A stretch of DNA of 34,111 bases from Bacteroidetes bacterium SB0662_bin_6 (GTDB lineage: Bacteria; Bacteroidota; Rhodothermia; Rhodothermales; VXPQ01): assembly GCA_009839485.1 (NCBI GenBank), contig VXPQ01000024.1, positions 1 to 34,111 of the forward strand. The letters are read 5' to 3'. How positions within the stretch are numbered: position 1 is the stretch's first letter; each line of letters opens with the position of its first letter. The notes beneath the pieces are model-generated. The model saw only the letters and a list, made by a program, of their open reading frames with translations. It was not told where the DNA came from and searched no databases. Of this stretch, positions 15,144 through 22,484 are shown one piece after another. The position numbers and the translations under genes were made by a program.

Positions 15144-16064
15144 ATGCCGACACGCCCTTCGCTCTTCATCGATCCGCACATCCACATGATTTCCCGGACC
15201 ACGGACGACTACGAAGCCATGCGGGCCGCCGGAGTCGTGGCCGTCATAGAACCCGCTTTCTGGCTGGGCCAACCGCGCACCACGGTTGGCGCCTTCAAGG
15301 ATTATTTCTCCATGATCGTCGGCTGGGAACGATTCCGTGCAGGCCAATTCGGCATCCGGCACTACTGCACCATCGGACTCAATTCCAAAGAGGCCAATAA
15401 CGAACCGCTTGCGGACGAAGTGATGGAACTGTTGCCGCTCTATGCCGCCAAGGAAGGAGTCGTTGCCATCGGAGAAATCGGATATGACGACATGACGCCC
15501 TCCGAAGACAAGTACTTTCGGCTGCAACTCGAACTGGCGAAAGAACTCGACATGCTCGTGATGATTCATACCCCGCATCGCAACAAAAAAGAAGGGACGA
15601 GTCGGAGCATGGACGCCTGTGACGATATCGGTCTTTCTCCCGAGCGGGTCATTGTGGATCACAACAACGAGGAAACGGTCCGGGAAGTCCTCGACCGCGG
15701 CTACTGGGCCGCATTCACCATCTACCCTTTCTCGAAAATGGGTAACGAGCGGATGGTCGAAATCGTCCGCGAATACGGCGCCGAGCGCATTTTCATCGAC
15801 AGCTCAGCGGACTGGGGCGTCAGCGACCCGCTGGCCGTCCCCAAAACGGCCCGGCTCATGGCGGAGCAAGGCATCGAAGAAGACGTGATCCGTACGGTTA
15901 CGTACGACAACGCCCTGAAAGCGTACGGACAAAGCGGACAATTTTCGGAAAAAGACTGGCTGGAGCCGGCGCCGATCGATCAGCGTGACCTGTACGGCGG
16001 CAACTCGGTGCTGCGAGGCGGGCAAGCGCCCGTCGTGAAGGAGAAAGGATTGATTATTGAGTAG
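15144..16064 (+). CDS. eboB: TatD-family metal-dependent hydrolase, EboB
   Basis: A 306-residue amidohydrolase-type TIM barrel. Metal-site motifs are FIDPHIH (D10, H12, H14), GEIGYD (E111), MIHTPH (H142, H145), VDHNNEE (H173) and IDSSADWG (D219), all matching TatD-like hydrolases of ebo clusters. The substrate is unknown; a role in processing or trafficking a prenylated or sugar-linked metabolite is inferred from cluster membership only. It lies second in the cluster after eboA. The stop codon at 16062-16064 falls within a copy of dispersed repeat A, and the convergent Fic gene overlaps its last 11 bases, which marks an abrupt junction at the place where eboC is expected. Confidence 0.87.
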   Translation: MPTRPSLFIDPHIHMISRTTDDYEAMRAAGVVAVIEPAFWLGQPRTTVGAFKDYFSMIVGWERFRAGQFGIRHYCTIGLNSKEANNEPLADEVMELLPLYAAKEGVVAIGEIGYDDMTPSEDKYFRLQLELAKELDMLVMIHTPHRNKKEGTSRSMDACDDIGLSPERVIVDHNNEETVREVLDRGYWAAFTIYPFSKMGNERMVEIVREYGAERIFIDSSADWGVSDPLAVPKTARLMAEQGIEEDVIRTVTYDNALKAYGQSGQFSEKDWLEPAPIDQRDLYGGNSVLRGGQAPVVKEKGLIIE

Positions 16065-17250
16065 TGTCAACAGGCCCTAGCGGGTCGTCCTGCGCCGCCG
16101 GGTCGTCCGCCTCCACATCGTCCTCGGTGCCGCTCGGAGGCGCAAAATCCGCGAGCTTATAACTTGTGCTGCGTCCTCCTCCCGGGTTGCGAAGAAGGAT
16201 ACCGCCTTCGACAAGCTCCCTGATATCCCGCAGCGCCGTGTCCTGGGAGCATTTCGCAAGCTTCGCCCATTTCGAGGTGGTGAGTTTGCCCTCGAACCCG
16301 TCGAGGAGACGGGTGAGCACATCGTGCTGGCGTTCATTGAGAGGAAACCTGGCAACACGTTCCCGAAATAGGGCCTTATCCAACACCGCGTCAAGGGTTG
16401 TTTCAGCGCCGTCAATGGCCCGTTTCAGGCAATTCAGAAACCAGTACATCCATACGGAAACGTCCATCGAGCCTTGCTGGGTCGCCTCCAGTATTTTGTA
16501 ATAGTCTGTGCGCTCCTTCCGGATTTGCGACGACATGCTGTAGAAGCGTTGCGGGCTTTGTTCGGAACGGGCCAGCGCCATGTCGGCAATGGCCCGGGCG
16601 ATCCGCCCGTTGCCGTCTTCAAAAGGATGGATGGTGACAAACCAGAGGTGGGCCAGTCCGGCCCTGAGCACCCCATCCATTTCGTCGGACTCGTTGAACC
16701 ACTCGAGAAAACGTGTCATTTCCCGGTCGAGCCGCTCGGCAGGCGGCGCCTCGAAATGTACCCGTTCATGACCGACAGGGCCGGAAACCACCTGCATGGG
16801 GCCGGTACGATCATCACGCCAGGACCCCGTAGCAATCCGCCCCAAACCCCTGTCGCCGTCAGGGAACAACCAGGCGCGCCAGTCCCATAGCCGCTCGGCC
16901 GTCAGGGGCAAATGATAACAACTCGTGGCGTCGAGCATCACCCGAACGATCCCTTCCACGTTACGATCCACATGACCAGGACCCCCGATATCGATCCCAA
17001 GATGCCGGGCAAGAGAGGAGCGAACCTGCTCCGGGTCCAACGTCTCCCCTTCGATATCGCTTGTCTTAAGAACATCCTCGGTGAGCGTCCGGAGCACCGC
17101 TTCCCGTCGAAGATCGGAATCCAGCGCCATCATGCGGCCAATGAGACGCCCCTGCCGATACCGTACGGTAGCCAGCAGGTTGGCCAATGCTTCCTGATTC
17201 CAGTGAAAGCGAGGCCAATCGGGGCGCTCATGGAGATATATTCTACGCAT
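16054..17250 (-). CDS. Fic-domain protein (AMPylase-type) with N-terminal inhibitory motif and C-terminal winged helix
   Basis: The 398-residue protein has an N-terminal DUF4172-like region (YLHERPDWPRFHW to about 100), carrying the inhibitory motif TSDIEG (63-68), where E67 would block ATP binding. The Fic core contains the complete motif HPFEDGNGRIAR (208-219) with catalytic H208. Residues about 300-366 form a winged-helix domain (NERQHDVLTRLLDGF to GGGRSTSYKLAD), a possible DNA-binding or regulatory module. Fic enzymes usually transfer AMP from ATP to Ser/Thr/Tyr of a target protein. The gene lies opposite the ebo genes, between eboB and eboD. Its last residues (LGPVDTTQ) are encoded by dispersed repeat A. 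Operator-like repeats precede the start. The target is unknown. Confidence 0.88.
   Translation of the reverse strand: MRRIYLHERPDWPRFHWNQEALANLLATVRYRQGRLIGRMMALDSDLRREAVLRTLTEDVLKTSDIEGETLDPEQVRSSLARHLGIDIGGPGHVDRNVEGIVRVMLDATSCYHLPLTAERLWDWRAWLFPDGDRGLGRIATGSWRDDRTGPMQVVSGPVGHERVHFEAPPAERLDREMTRFLEWFNESDEMDGVLRAGLAHLWFVTIHPFEDGNGRIARAIADMALARSEQSPQRFYSMSSQIRKERTDYYKILEATQQGSMDVSVWMYWFLNCLKRAIDGAETTLDAVLDKALFRERVARFPLNERQHDVLTRLLDGFEGKLTTSKWAKLAKCSQDTALRDIRELVEGGILLRNPGGGRSTSYKLADFAPPSGTEDDVEADDPAAQDDPLGPVDTTQ
16057..16080 (-). repeat. Dispersed repeat A, copy 3 (forms 3' end of the Fic gene, overlaps eboB stop)
   Basis: Read on the minus strand it is CTAGGGCCTGTTGACAC followed by TACTCAA, matching copy 1 (1573-1595) at most positions. 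It includes the stop codon of eboB on the plus strand and encodes the C-terminus of the Fic protein on the minus strand. Confidence 0.5.
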
Positions 17251-17319
17251 AATATGCGGTGATTATACGTTGTGCGCTCCGCAAATGCAAATAATAACCG
17301 CAAAAATTGCGGAGATTAT
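17246..17319 (-). promoter_or_regulatory. Operator-like repeat array and possible promoter of the Fic gene
   Basis: Three copies of a TGCGGnnATTAT motif lie here: TGCGGTGATTAT at 17255-17266, TGCGGTTATTAT on the minus strand at 17291-17302, and TGCGGAGATTAT at 17308-17319. The last two form an inverted repeat around a five-base spacer. A further palindrome CGCATA A TATGCG (17246-17258) overlaps the Fic start codon. On the minus strand TATAAT (17262-17267) lies 11 bases before the ATG with TTGCAT 17 bases further upstream; a start from this box would give an almost leaderless mRNA. Autoregulation by the Fic protein's winged helix is a reasonable but untested idea. Confidence 0.5.
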
Positions 17320-17595
17320 GTATCGCACTGTCGGGTATGCACGCAATGGACGCAATTTTTACGTAGAATAAAAATGCGGACACGTTCGTCCGCCCCCTTG
17401 CGCAGCGCTCGTAGCTTACCCCGGCGAAACATGAGGAGGCATCCCTCCGGGGTACTCTGATTAAGTCCGCAAGGCTCAGAGTATCCCTTGTTTCCTGATC
17501 TTTTCGGCAGCAGGCGGGTATCATACCGCAAAAGCCGGGAAAATCGGACCGGTAAGCCTTTGGTACAGTCATTCATAGCAGAAAAACCCTTGCCG
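17251..17595. other. 345-base gap between the Fic gene and eboD; no trace of eboC
   Basis: The left part is AT-rich and holds the Fic upstream repeats. The middle has a GGAGG/CCTCC hairpin (17435-17448) and repeat B copy 2. Reading all frames I found no fragment resembling a UbiA prenyltransferase, so no eboC remnant is visible. No promoter for eboD is obvious. Confidence 0.6.
17451..17486 (+). repeat. Dispersed repeat B, copy 2, as a small inverted-repeat element
   Basis: GGTACTCTGATTAAGTCCGC at 17451-17470 is faced by an inverted GGATACTCTGA (17476-17486 on the minus strand). The 36 bases thus contain both ends of a palindromic unit with almost no interior, as expected for a deletion remnant of a mobile element or for a terminator-like hairpin upstream of eboD. 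Confidence 0.5.
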
Positions 17596-18813
17596 ATGCA
17601 AACGATCCGGCAGGATATTCACGTCACCTTCCGATACGACGTACATTTCGTCACGGACGCGTTCAACCCGGAAAACAACCTGCTGGGCCGCATCGTCGAA
17701 GCGGAAGAGGACCCCGCCTATCGCAGGATGCTGACCGTGATCGACGAGGGGTTGCTGCCCCACTACCCGGACCTCCCCGAGCGCGTGACCGCCTACCTTT
17801 CACAGCGGATCCCTTCATTAAGTCCGCGCCCTGCCGTGCTTGTACCCGCAGGAGAGGCAGCCAAAAACGATCCGGCACTGGTCAACGATCTGCATGCCGC
17901 CATACAACAGGCCGGGCTATGCCGGCACTCCTACATCCTGGCGATCGGCGGCGGGTCCGTGCTGGACCTCGCAGGATACGCCGCCGCCACTGCACACCGG
18001 GGCATCCGTCTTATTCGGATGCCTACGACGGTACTCGGCCAAAACGATTCAGGTGTAGGGGTAAAAAACAGTGTGAACGCATTGTCCGCCAAGAACTTCA
18101 TTGGCACGTTCGCACCACCGTACGCCGTGGTGAACGACCTTTCGTTCCTGCCCTCGTTATCCGACCGCGACTGGCGGAGCGGTATCGCCGAAGCGATCAA
18201 AGTGGCGCTCATCAAGGATGCCGCTTTCTTCGACGAGCTCGAGGCGAATGCGGAACGCCTTGCGCCGCCCCGACGGGATGCGCACGCAATGGCCCGACTC
18301 ATCTACCGGTGCGCCGCGCTCCACCTCGATCATATCGCCACCTCCGGGGATCCCTTTGAAACGGGTACCTCCCGCCCCCTCGACTTCGGCCACTGGTCCG
18401 CGCACCAGCTGGAACAACTCACGGACTATGCCCTGCGGCACGGAGAAGCGGTGGCTATCGGCATCGCGCTCGACGCCGCGTATTCACACCTGTGCGGGCT
18501 CCTGCCGGCAAGCGACCGGGACAGGGTGCTCGACCTCCTCGACGCCATGGGATTCAGCCTGTACGCACCTGAACTCGACGCACACAGCGACGATCCGGAG
18601 CATCCGGGATCCGTTTTCCGGGGATTGGAAGCCTTCCGGGAACACCTCGGCGGCGTGTTGACCATTATGTTGCTGGCAGGCATCGGCAGGGGGATAGAGG
18701 TGCATGAGGTCGATCTGTCCGTGTACCGCCAGGCAATGGCTCTCCTGCGCACGAGACAAACCGGTAGCCCGGTTCGGAACGCCGCCGAACACATCGTGGC
18801 AAATACCCCCTGA
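17596..18813 (+). CDS. eboD: EboD, 3-dehydroquinate synthase-like enzyme
   Basis: A 405-residue member of the dehydroquinate synthase/sugar-phosphate cyclase superfamily. The NAD-binding motif is GGGSVLDLAGYAAAT (118-132), and the zinc site is complete: E199 in GIAEAIK, H266/H270 in DFGHWSAHQLE and H282 in RHGEAVAIG. DHQ-synthase-like proteins encoded with eboE and eboF are the EboD subgroup; the substrate is unknown, and shikimate-pathway AroB function is unlikely from context. The ATG at 17596 is where family similarity begins; the frame is open further upstream without conserved sequence. eboE follows after six bases, so the two are tightly coupled. Confidence 0.87.
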   Translation: MQTIRQDIHVTFRYDVHFVTDAFNPENNLLGRIVEAEEDPAYRRMLTVIDEGLLPHYPDLPERVTAYLSQRIPSLSPRPAVLVPAGEAAKNDPALVNDLHAAIQQAGLCRHSYILAIGGGSVLDLAGYAAATAHRGIRLIRMPTTVLGQNDSGVGVKNSVNALSAKNFIGTFAPPYAVVNDLSFLPSLSDRDWRSGIAEAIKVALIKDAAFFDELEANAERLAPPRRDAHAMARLIYRCAALHLDHIATSGDPFETGTSRPLDFGHWSAHQLEQLTDYALRHGEAVAIGIALDAAYSHLCGLLPASDRDRVLDLLDAMGFSLYAPELDAHSDDPEHPGSVFRGLEAFREHLGGVLTIMLLAGIGRGIEVHEVDLSVYRQAMALLRTRQTGSPVRNAAEHIVANTP

Positions 18814-18819
18814 CGATCC

Positions 18820-20064
18820 ATGCGCATTCGGCAAGGCGATGGCCTGGAACTGACCTACTGCGCCAACATCCATCCCGGAGAAACGCTCGACGAGGTGGAG
18901 GAAAATATCCGCACGTATGCGGCCGCCGTCAAGAAGCAGGCAGCGCCCGATACGTCCATGGGGATTGGCCTGCGGCTCTCCAATCGCGCGGCGGAGGAAC
19001 TGACCGGAAACGAAGCCGGACTGGAGGGTTTCTGCAGCCTGTTGGAAAACCACGGGCTGTATGCCTTCACGATCAACGGTTTCCCGTACGGCAATTTCCA
19101 CCGGCAGCGCGTCAAGGACGAGGTATACAAACCGGATTGGCGTACTGCCGAACGGCGGATCTATACGGAACGCCTCGCGGATATCCTGGCGCGGCTGCTG
19201 CCCGCCGGCGTCGAGGGAAGCATTTCGACGTCCCCCATCTCCTACAAACCGTGGCTGGAAAATCAGGACGCCCGGGACGACGCCCTGCGTGCGGGAAGCG
19301 GACACCTTTCAGAAATCGCCTTCCGGCTTTTCGAACAGCGCGAACGCAGCGGACAACTCATCCATATCGGCATCGAGCCGGAACCGGACTGTCTGATCGA
19401 AAACACCGCCGAAACCATATCCTTCTTCGAAGAGTGGCTCTGGACGCACGGCGCACGCCGCCTGACCCGGGAACAGGGTCTGACTTCGACCCAGGCGGAA
19501 GATATCCTGCGGGAGCATATCCGCCTGTGCTACGACACGTGCCATTTTGCGGTGGAATTCGAATCGCCCCGAGAGGCCCTGACCGCCTTCGCGCAAGCAG
19601 GCGTCCGGCTCAGCAAAATCCAGATCAGCGCCGCATTGCGCGTCCCGCTGGGAGAACCGGGCGCTGCGGATCGACAGGCAACCCGGAATGCACTGGTTGA
19701 GGCACTGGAACCCTTCGCCGAATCCACCTACCTGCACCAGGTGGTCGCCCGGGCTCCGGACGGTACGTTACACCGCTACCGGGATCTGCCCCATGCCTTG
19801 CCCTTCCTTGTAAACGAGAAGGCGGAAGAATGGCGTATCCATTACCATGTGCCCGTTTTTATCGACCGGTTTCCGCATTTCTACTCGACGCAAGCAGACA
19901 TCGAGGCTACCCTGACGCAGGTCCTCCAAGAGGCCTCGTGCTCCCACCTCGAGATCGAAACCTATACCTGGGAAGTGCTTCCGGACCCACTCAAAACCGA
20001 CATCGTACCCTCGATCGTGCGCGAGTACGCATGGGTGCTGGACTGCATCGAACAAGCCGCATAA
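18820..20064 (+). CDS. eboE: Metabolite traffic protein EboE (xylose-isomerase-like TIM barrel)
   Basis: The 414-residue protein shows near-textbook EboE motifs: LTYCANIHPGETLDEV at the start, GIGLRLSNRAAEEL, YAFTINGFPYGNFHRQRVKDEVY (in part), GVEGSISTSPISYKPW and LCYDTCHFAVEFE. The fold is that of sugar-phosphate isomerase/epimerase TIM barrels, and the IGIEPEPD and CHFAVE segments carry potential metal ligands. Its reaction is unknown. In Nostoc punctiforme the ebo genes are needed to move a scytonemin precursor to the periplasm. It starts six bases after eboD and ends 20 bases before eboF. Confidence 0.92.
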   Translation: MRIRQGDGLELTYCANIHPGETLDEVEENIRTYAAAVKKQAAPDTSMGIGLRLSNRAAEELTGNEAGLEGFCSLLENHGLYAFTINGFPYGNFHRQRVKDEVYKPDWRTAERRIYTERLADILARLLPAGVEGSISTSPISYKPWLENQDARDDALRAGSGHLSEIAFRLFEQRERSGQLIHIGIEPEPDCLIENTAETISFFEEWLWTHGARRLTREQGLTSTQAEDILREHIRLCYDTCHFAVEFESPREALTAFAQAGVRLSKIQISAALRVPLGEPGAADRQATRNALVEALEPFAESTYLHQVVARAPDGTLHRYRDLPHALPFLVNEKAEEWRIHYHVPVFIDRFPHFYSTQADIEATLTQVLQEASCSHLEIETYTWEVLPDPLKTDIVPSIVREYAWVLDCIEQAA

Positions 20065-20084
20065 GGCCGTCCGCCGCACTTGCC

Positions 20085-21470
20085 ATGCCCAAACTCGCCG
20101 TACTGAATGTCGTCGGACTGACCCCGCGCCTCCTGCCGCAGGCGCCTTTTCTGAGATCCTGGGCGCAACGCGGCAAGACGGCGGCCGTAACCCCCATCCT
20201 GCCCGCCGTCACCTGCTCCATGCAGTCCACCCTGTTGACCGGCGTATTGCCCTCGGAACATGGTATCGTCGGCAACGGCTGGTATGTGCGGGATGAGGGA
20301 GATATCCGATTCTGGCGACAGTCGAACCGACTTGTGCAGCACGAGAAAATATGGGAAAAAGCCCGCCGCCTCGGTATCCCGGACTTCACCTGCGCCAACA
20401 TGTTCTGGTGGTACAATATGTATTCGTCGGTGGACTATGCGGCCACGCCCCGCCCCATGTATCCCGCCGATGGGCGCAAAATCCCGGATACCTGGACGGA
20501 ACCGGCCGGGCTGCGAGCGGAACTCCGACAGAAATTGGGATCGTTCCCGTTATTCGAGTTCTGGGGACCCGGAACGACCATCCGTTCGAGCGAATGGATT
20601 GCACGGGCGTCCCTGCATGTGGATGCCCGGTACGATCCCGGCATGACGCTTATCTATCTGCCCCATCTCGATTATGTCCTGCAGCGTGAGGGACCGGAAG
20701 GGGCAAGCGTAGCTGGAGAAGTAGCCCGGATTGACGGAATCTGCGAGGAACTCATCACCCACTACGAATCGCACGGAACCGCTGTCCTTGTCCTGTCGGA
20801 ATACGGGATTACGCCGGTGCGGCGATCCGTGCCGCTCAACCGCATTCTCCGGCGGGAAGGATTTCTGCGGGTACGCGAAGAACTCGGACGCGAACTCCTT
20901 GACGCAGGCGCCAGCCAGGCCTTCGCTGTCGCGGATCATCAAGTGGCGCACGTCTATGTGAATGACCGGGATGTGCTGGAAGATGTACGCGCGCTCGTCG
21001 CCGCAACGAACGGGGTTGCCTCCGTCCTGTACGGGGAAACGCGCGCGGCCCACGGACTGGACCATCCCCGGGCCGGTGATCTCGTAGCCGTTGCGGACCG
21101 GGATGCCTGGTTCACGTATTACTACTGGCTGGACGACGACCGGGCGCCGGATTTTGCGCGGACTGTGGACATCCATCGCAAACCGGGCTACGATCCCTGC
21201 GAACTCTTCCTGGATCCGGCCCTCCTTTCGGCCCGATTGCGGGCGGGATTCCGGCTACTGCAAAAGAAACTGGGATTCCGCTATCTTCTGGACGTGATTC
21301 CGCTGGATCCATCCCTTGTCAAGGGATCGCACGGACGGCGGCCCGACGATCCGACGGACGGGCCGCTCATCCTGTCCAACCGCCCCGACCTGCTCTCCAC
21401 TTCTCCCCTGCCCGCGACGGACATACAGGACATCATGCTGGCGCATCTTCTTGAAGGATGCTCTGATTAA
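20085..21470 (+). CDS. eboF: EboF, nucleotide pyrophosphatase/phosphodiesterase-like alkaline phosphatase superfamily protein
   Basis: A 461-residue protein of the NPP fold. The probable nucleophile T43 lies in PAVTCSMQSTLLTG and is followed by PSEHGIVGNGWY, both typical. Some canonical metal ligands are changed: the first Asp position reads VVGL (V10), the DxxGH site reads D196 with Gln at the His position, and the usual DHG reads EYG (239-241). H289 in DHQVAHVY remains. The activity may thus differ from ordinary phosphodiesterases, or this may be the norm for EboF. No signal peptide is seen, so it is predicted cytoplasmic. The stop codon lies inside repeat B copy 3 and overlaps the stop of the convergent glycosyltransferase. 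Confidence 0.85.
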   Translation: MPKLAVLNVVGLTPRLLPQAPFLRSWAQRGKTAAVTPILPAVTCSMQSTLLTGVLPSEHGIVGNGWYVRDEGDIRFWRQSNRLVQHEKIWEKARRLGIPDFTCANMFWWYNMYSSVDYAATPRPMYPADGRKIPDTWTEPAGLRAELRQKLGSFPLFEFWGPGTTIRSSEWIARASLHVDARYDPGMTLIYLPHLDYVLQREGPEGASVAGEVARIDGICEELITHYESHGTAVLVLSEYGITPVRRSVPLNRILRREGFLRVREELGRELLDAGASQAFAVADHQVAHVYVNDRDVLEDVRALVAATNGVASVLYGETRAAHGLDHPRAGDLVAVADRDAWFTYYYWLDDDRAPDFARTVDIHRKPGYDPCELFLDPALLSARLRAGFRLLQKKLGFRYLLDVIPLDPSLVKGSHGRRPDDPTDGPLILSNRPDLLSTSPLPATDIQDIMLAHLLEGCSD

Positions 21471-21476
21471 GTATCC
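21456..21476 (+). repeat. Dispersed repeat B, copy 3 (end of eboF)
   Basis: GGATGCTCTGATTAAG then TATCC. It shares CTCTGATTAAGT exactly with copy 2 at 17451 and carries the stop codons of both eboF (plus) and the glycosyltransferase (minus). Confidence 0.5.
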
Positions 21477-22441
21477 CCGTTAGACCGCCACACGTCCCGA
21501 AGCAGGTACCGCGGGCGTCCCTTCACTTCTTCATACACCCGCGCCAGATACGCTCCCGTAACACCGAGAAAAAACAACTGCACCCCGCCGAAAAAAAACG
21601 CGGCAAAGATAAGCGACGTCCACCCGGGGACTACACCGCCGAACACGAATTTCTGCAGCAGCGCCCAGACAATGCCTGCGATCGACAAAAGCGAAATAGT
21701 CATTCCGATGCCTACGGCATACCATAGCGGCTTCTGAGAAAACGACGTAATGCTATCGACGGCAAGGCGAAAAGATTTCCGGAAAGAGTATTTGGGCCTG
21801 CCCGCTGCACGAGGAGGCCGCCGGTACCGGATCCCCGTCTGCTCGAAACCCAGCCAGGCAATCAATCCCCGCACGAACGGTTTGCTCTCGCCAAGACGGC
21901 GGTAGGCATCCAGTACAGGACGGCTGACCAACCGGAAATCCCCCGTATCTATCGGGGCCTGCACATCCGTCATGTGATTAAAGAAGCGGTAGAACAGCCA
22001 GGCAGTGGCGCGCTTGAAAACCGTTTCCCCCTCCCGCTCCTCACGCAGGCCGTAGACGACATCATATCCCTCCCGCCATTTGTCGATCATTTCTGCGGCC
22101 ACCGAAAGCGGGTCCTGTAAATCCGCATCCATGATAATGGCGGCGTCCGCGGTCACGAATTCCATACCCGCCGTAATGGCGATCTGGTGGCCGAAGTTGC
22201 GCGAAAATTGTACCAGCACATAGCCGGGCTTGCCAGCGGTAAGGGTGCGCACCTTCTCTGCAGTGTCATCCCGACTGCCGTCGTCCACAAGGATCACTTC
22301 CACGACTTCCGGGTGTTCTCCCCGAAAGGCCTCAATCTCGCTGATAAGAAGGGACGCTACCGCCTCCTCGTTATAGAGGGGCACCACAAGCGCCACCGTA
22401 CGGCGGGGAGCGGATTCCGATGTGAATTTCAAGTGGTCCAT
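21467..22441 (-). CDS. GtrB/DPM1-type glycosyltransferase family 2 with two C-terminal membrane helices
   Basis: A 324-residue enzyme with a GT-A domain: VVPLYNEE (19-26), LVDDGSRDDT (51-60) and the metal-binding DADLQDP (105-111), then ARPKY-like GRPKYSFRKSFRLAVDSI. Two hydrophobic helices (about 240-265 and 275-300) anchor it at the inner membrane. Relatives transfer a sugar from a nucleotide donor to polyprenyl phosphate. The start at 22441 is chosen since the conserved region begins just after it; upstream open frame is unconserved and runs into the PorV-like gene. It lies 43 bases after that gene in the same direction. The specific sugar is unknown. Confidence 0.86.
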   Translation of the reverse strand: MDHLKFTSESAPRRTVALVVPLYNEEAVASLLISEIEAFRGEHPEVVEVILVDDGSRDDTAEKVRTLTAGKPGYVLVQFSRNFGHQIAITAGMEFVTADAAIIMDADLQDPLSVAAEMIDKWREGYDVVYGLREEREGETVFKRATAWLFYRFFNHMTDVQAPIDTGDFRLVSRPVLDAYRRLGESKPFVRGLIAWLGFEQTGIRYRRPPRAAGRPKYSFRKSFRLAVDSITSFSQKPLWYAVGIGMTISLLSIAGIVWALLQKFVFGGVVPGWTSLIFAAFFFGGVQLFFLGVTGAYLARVYEEVKGRPRYLLRDVWRSNGDT

Positions 22442-22484
22442 GCCGGAATATCCGGGAAAACGGAGATCCCGCAATATACGGCAA

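Noticed and set aside
17596..18813. Calling the dehydroquinate-synthase-like gene aroB
   Set aside because: Its tight linkage to eboE and eboF marks it as EboD; the similarity to AroB is at superfamily level.
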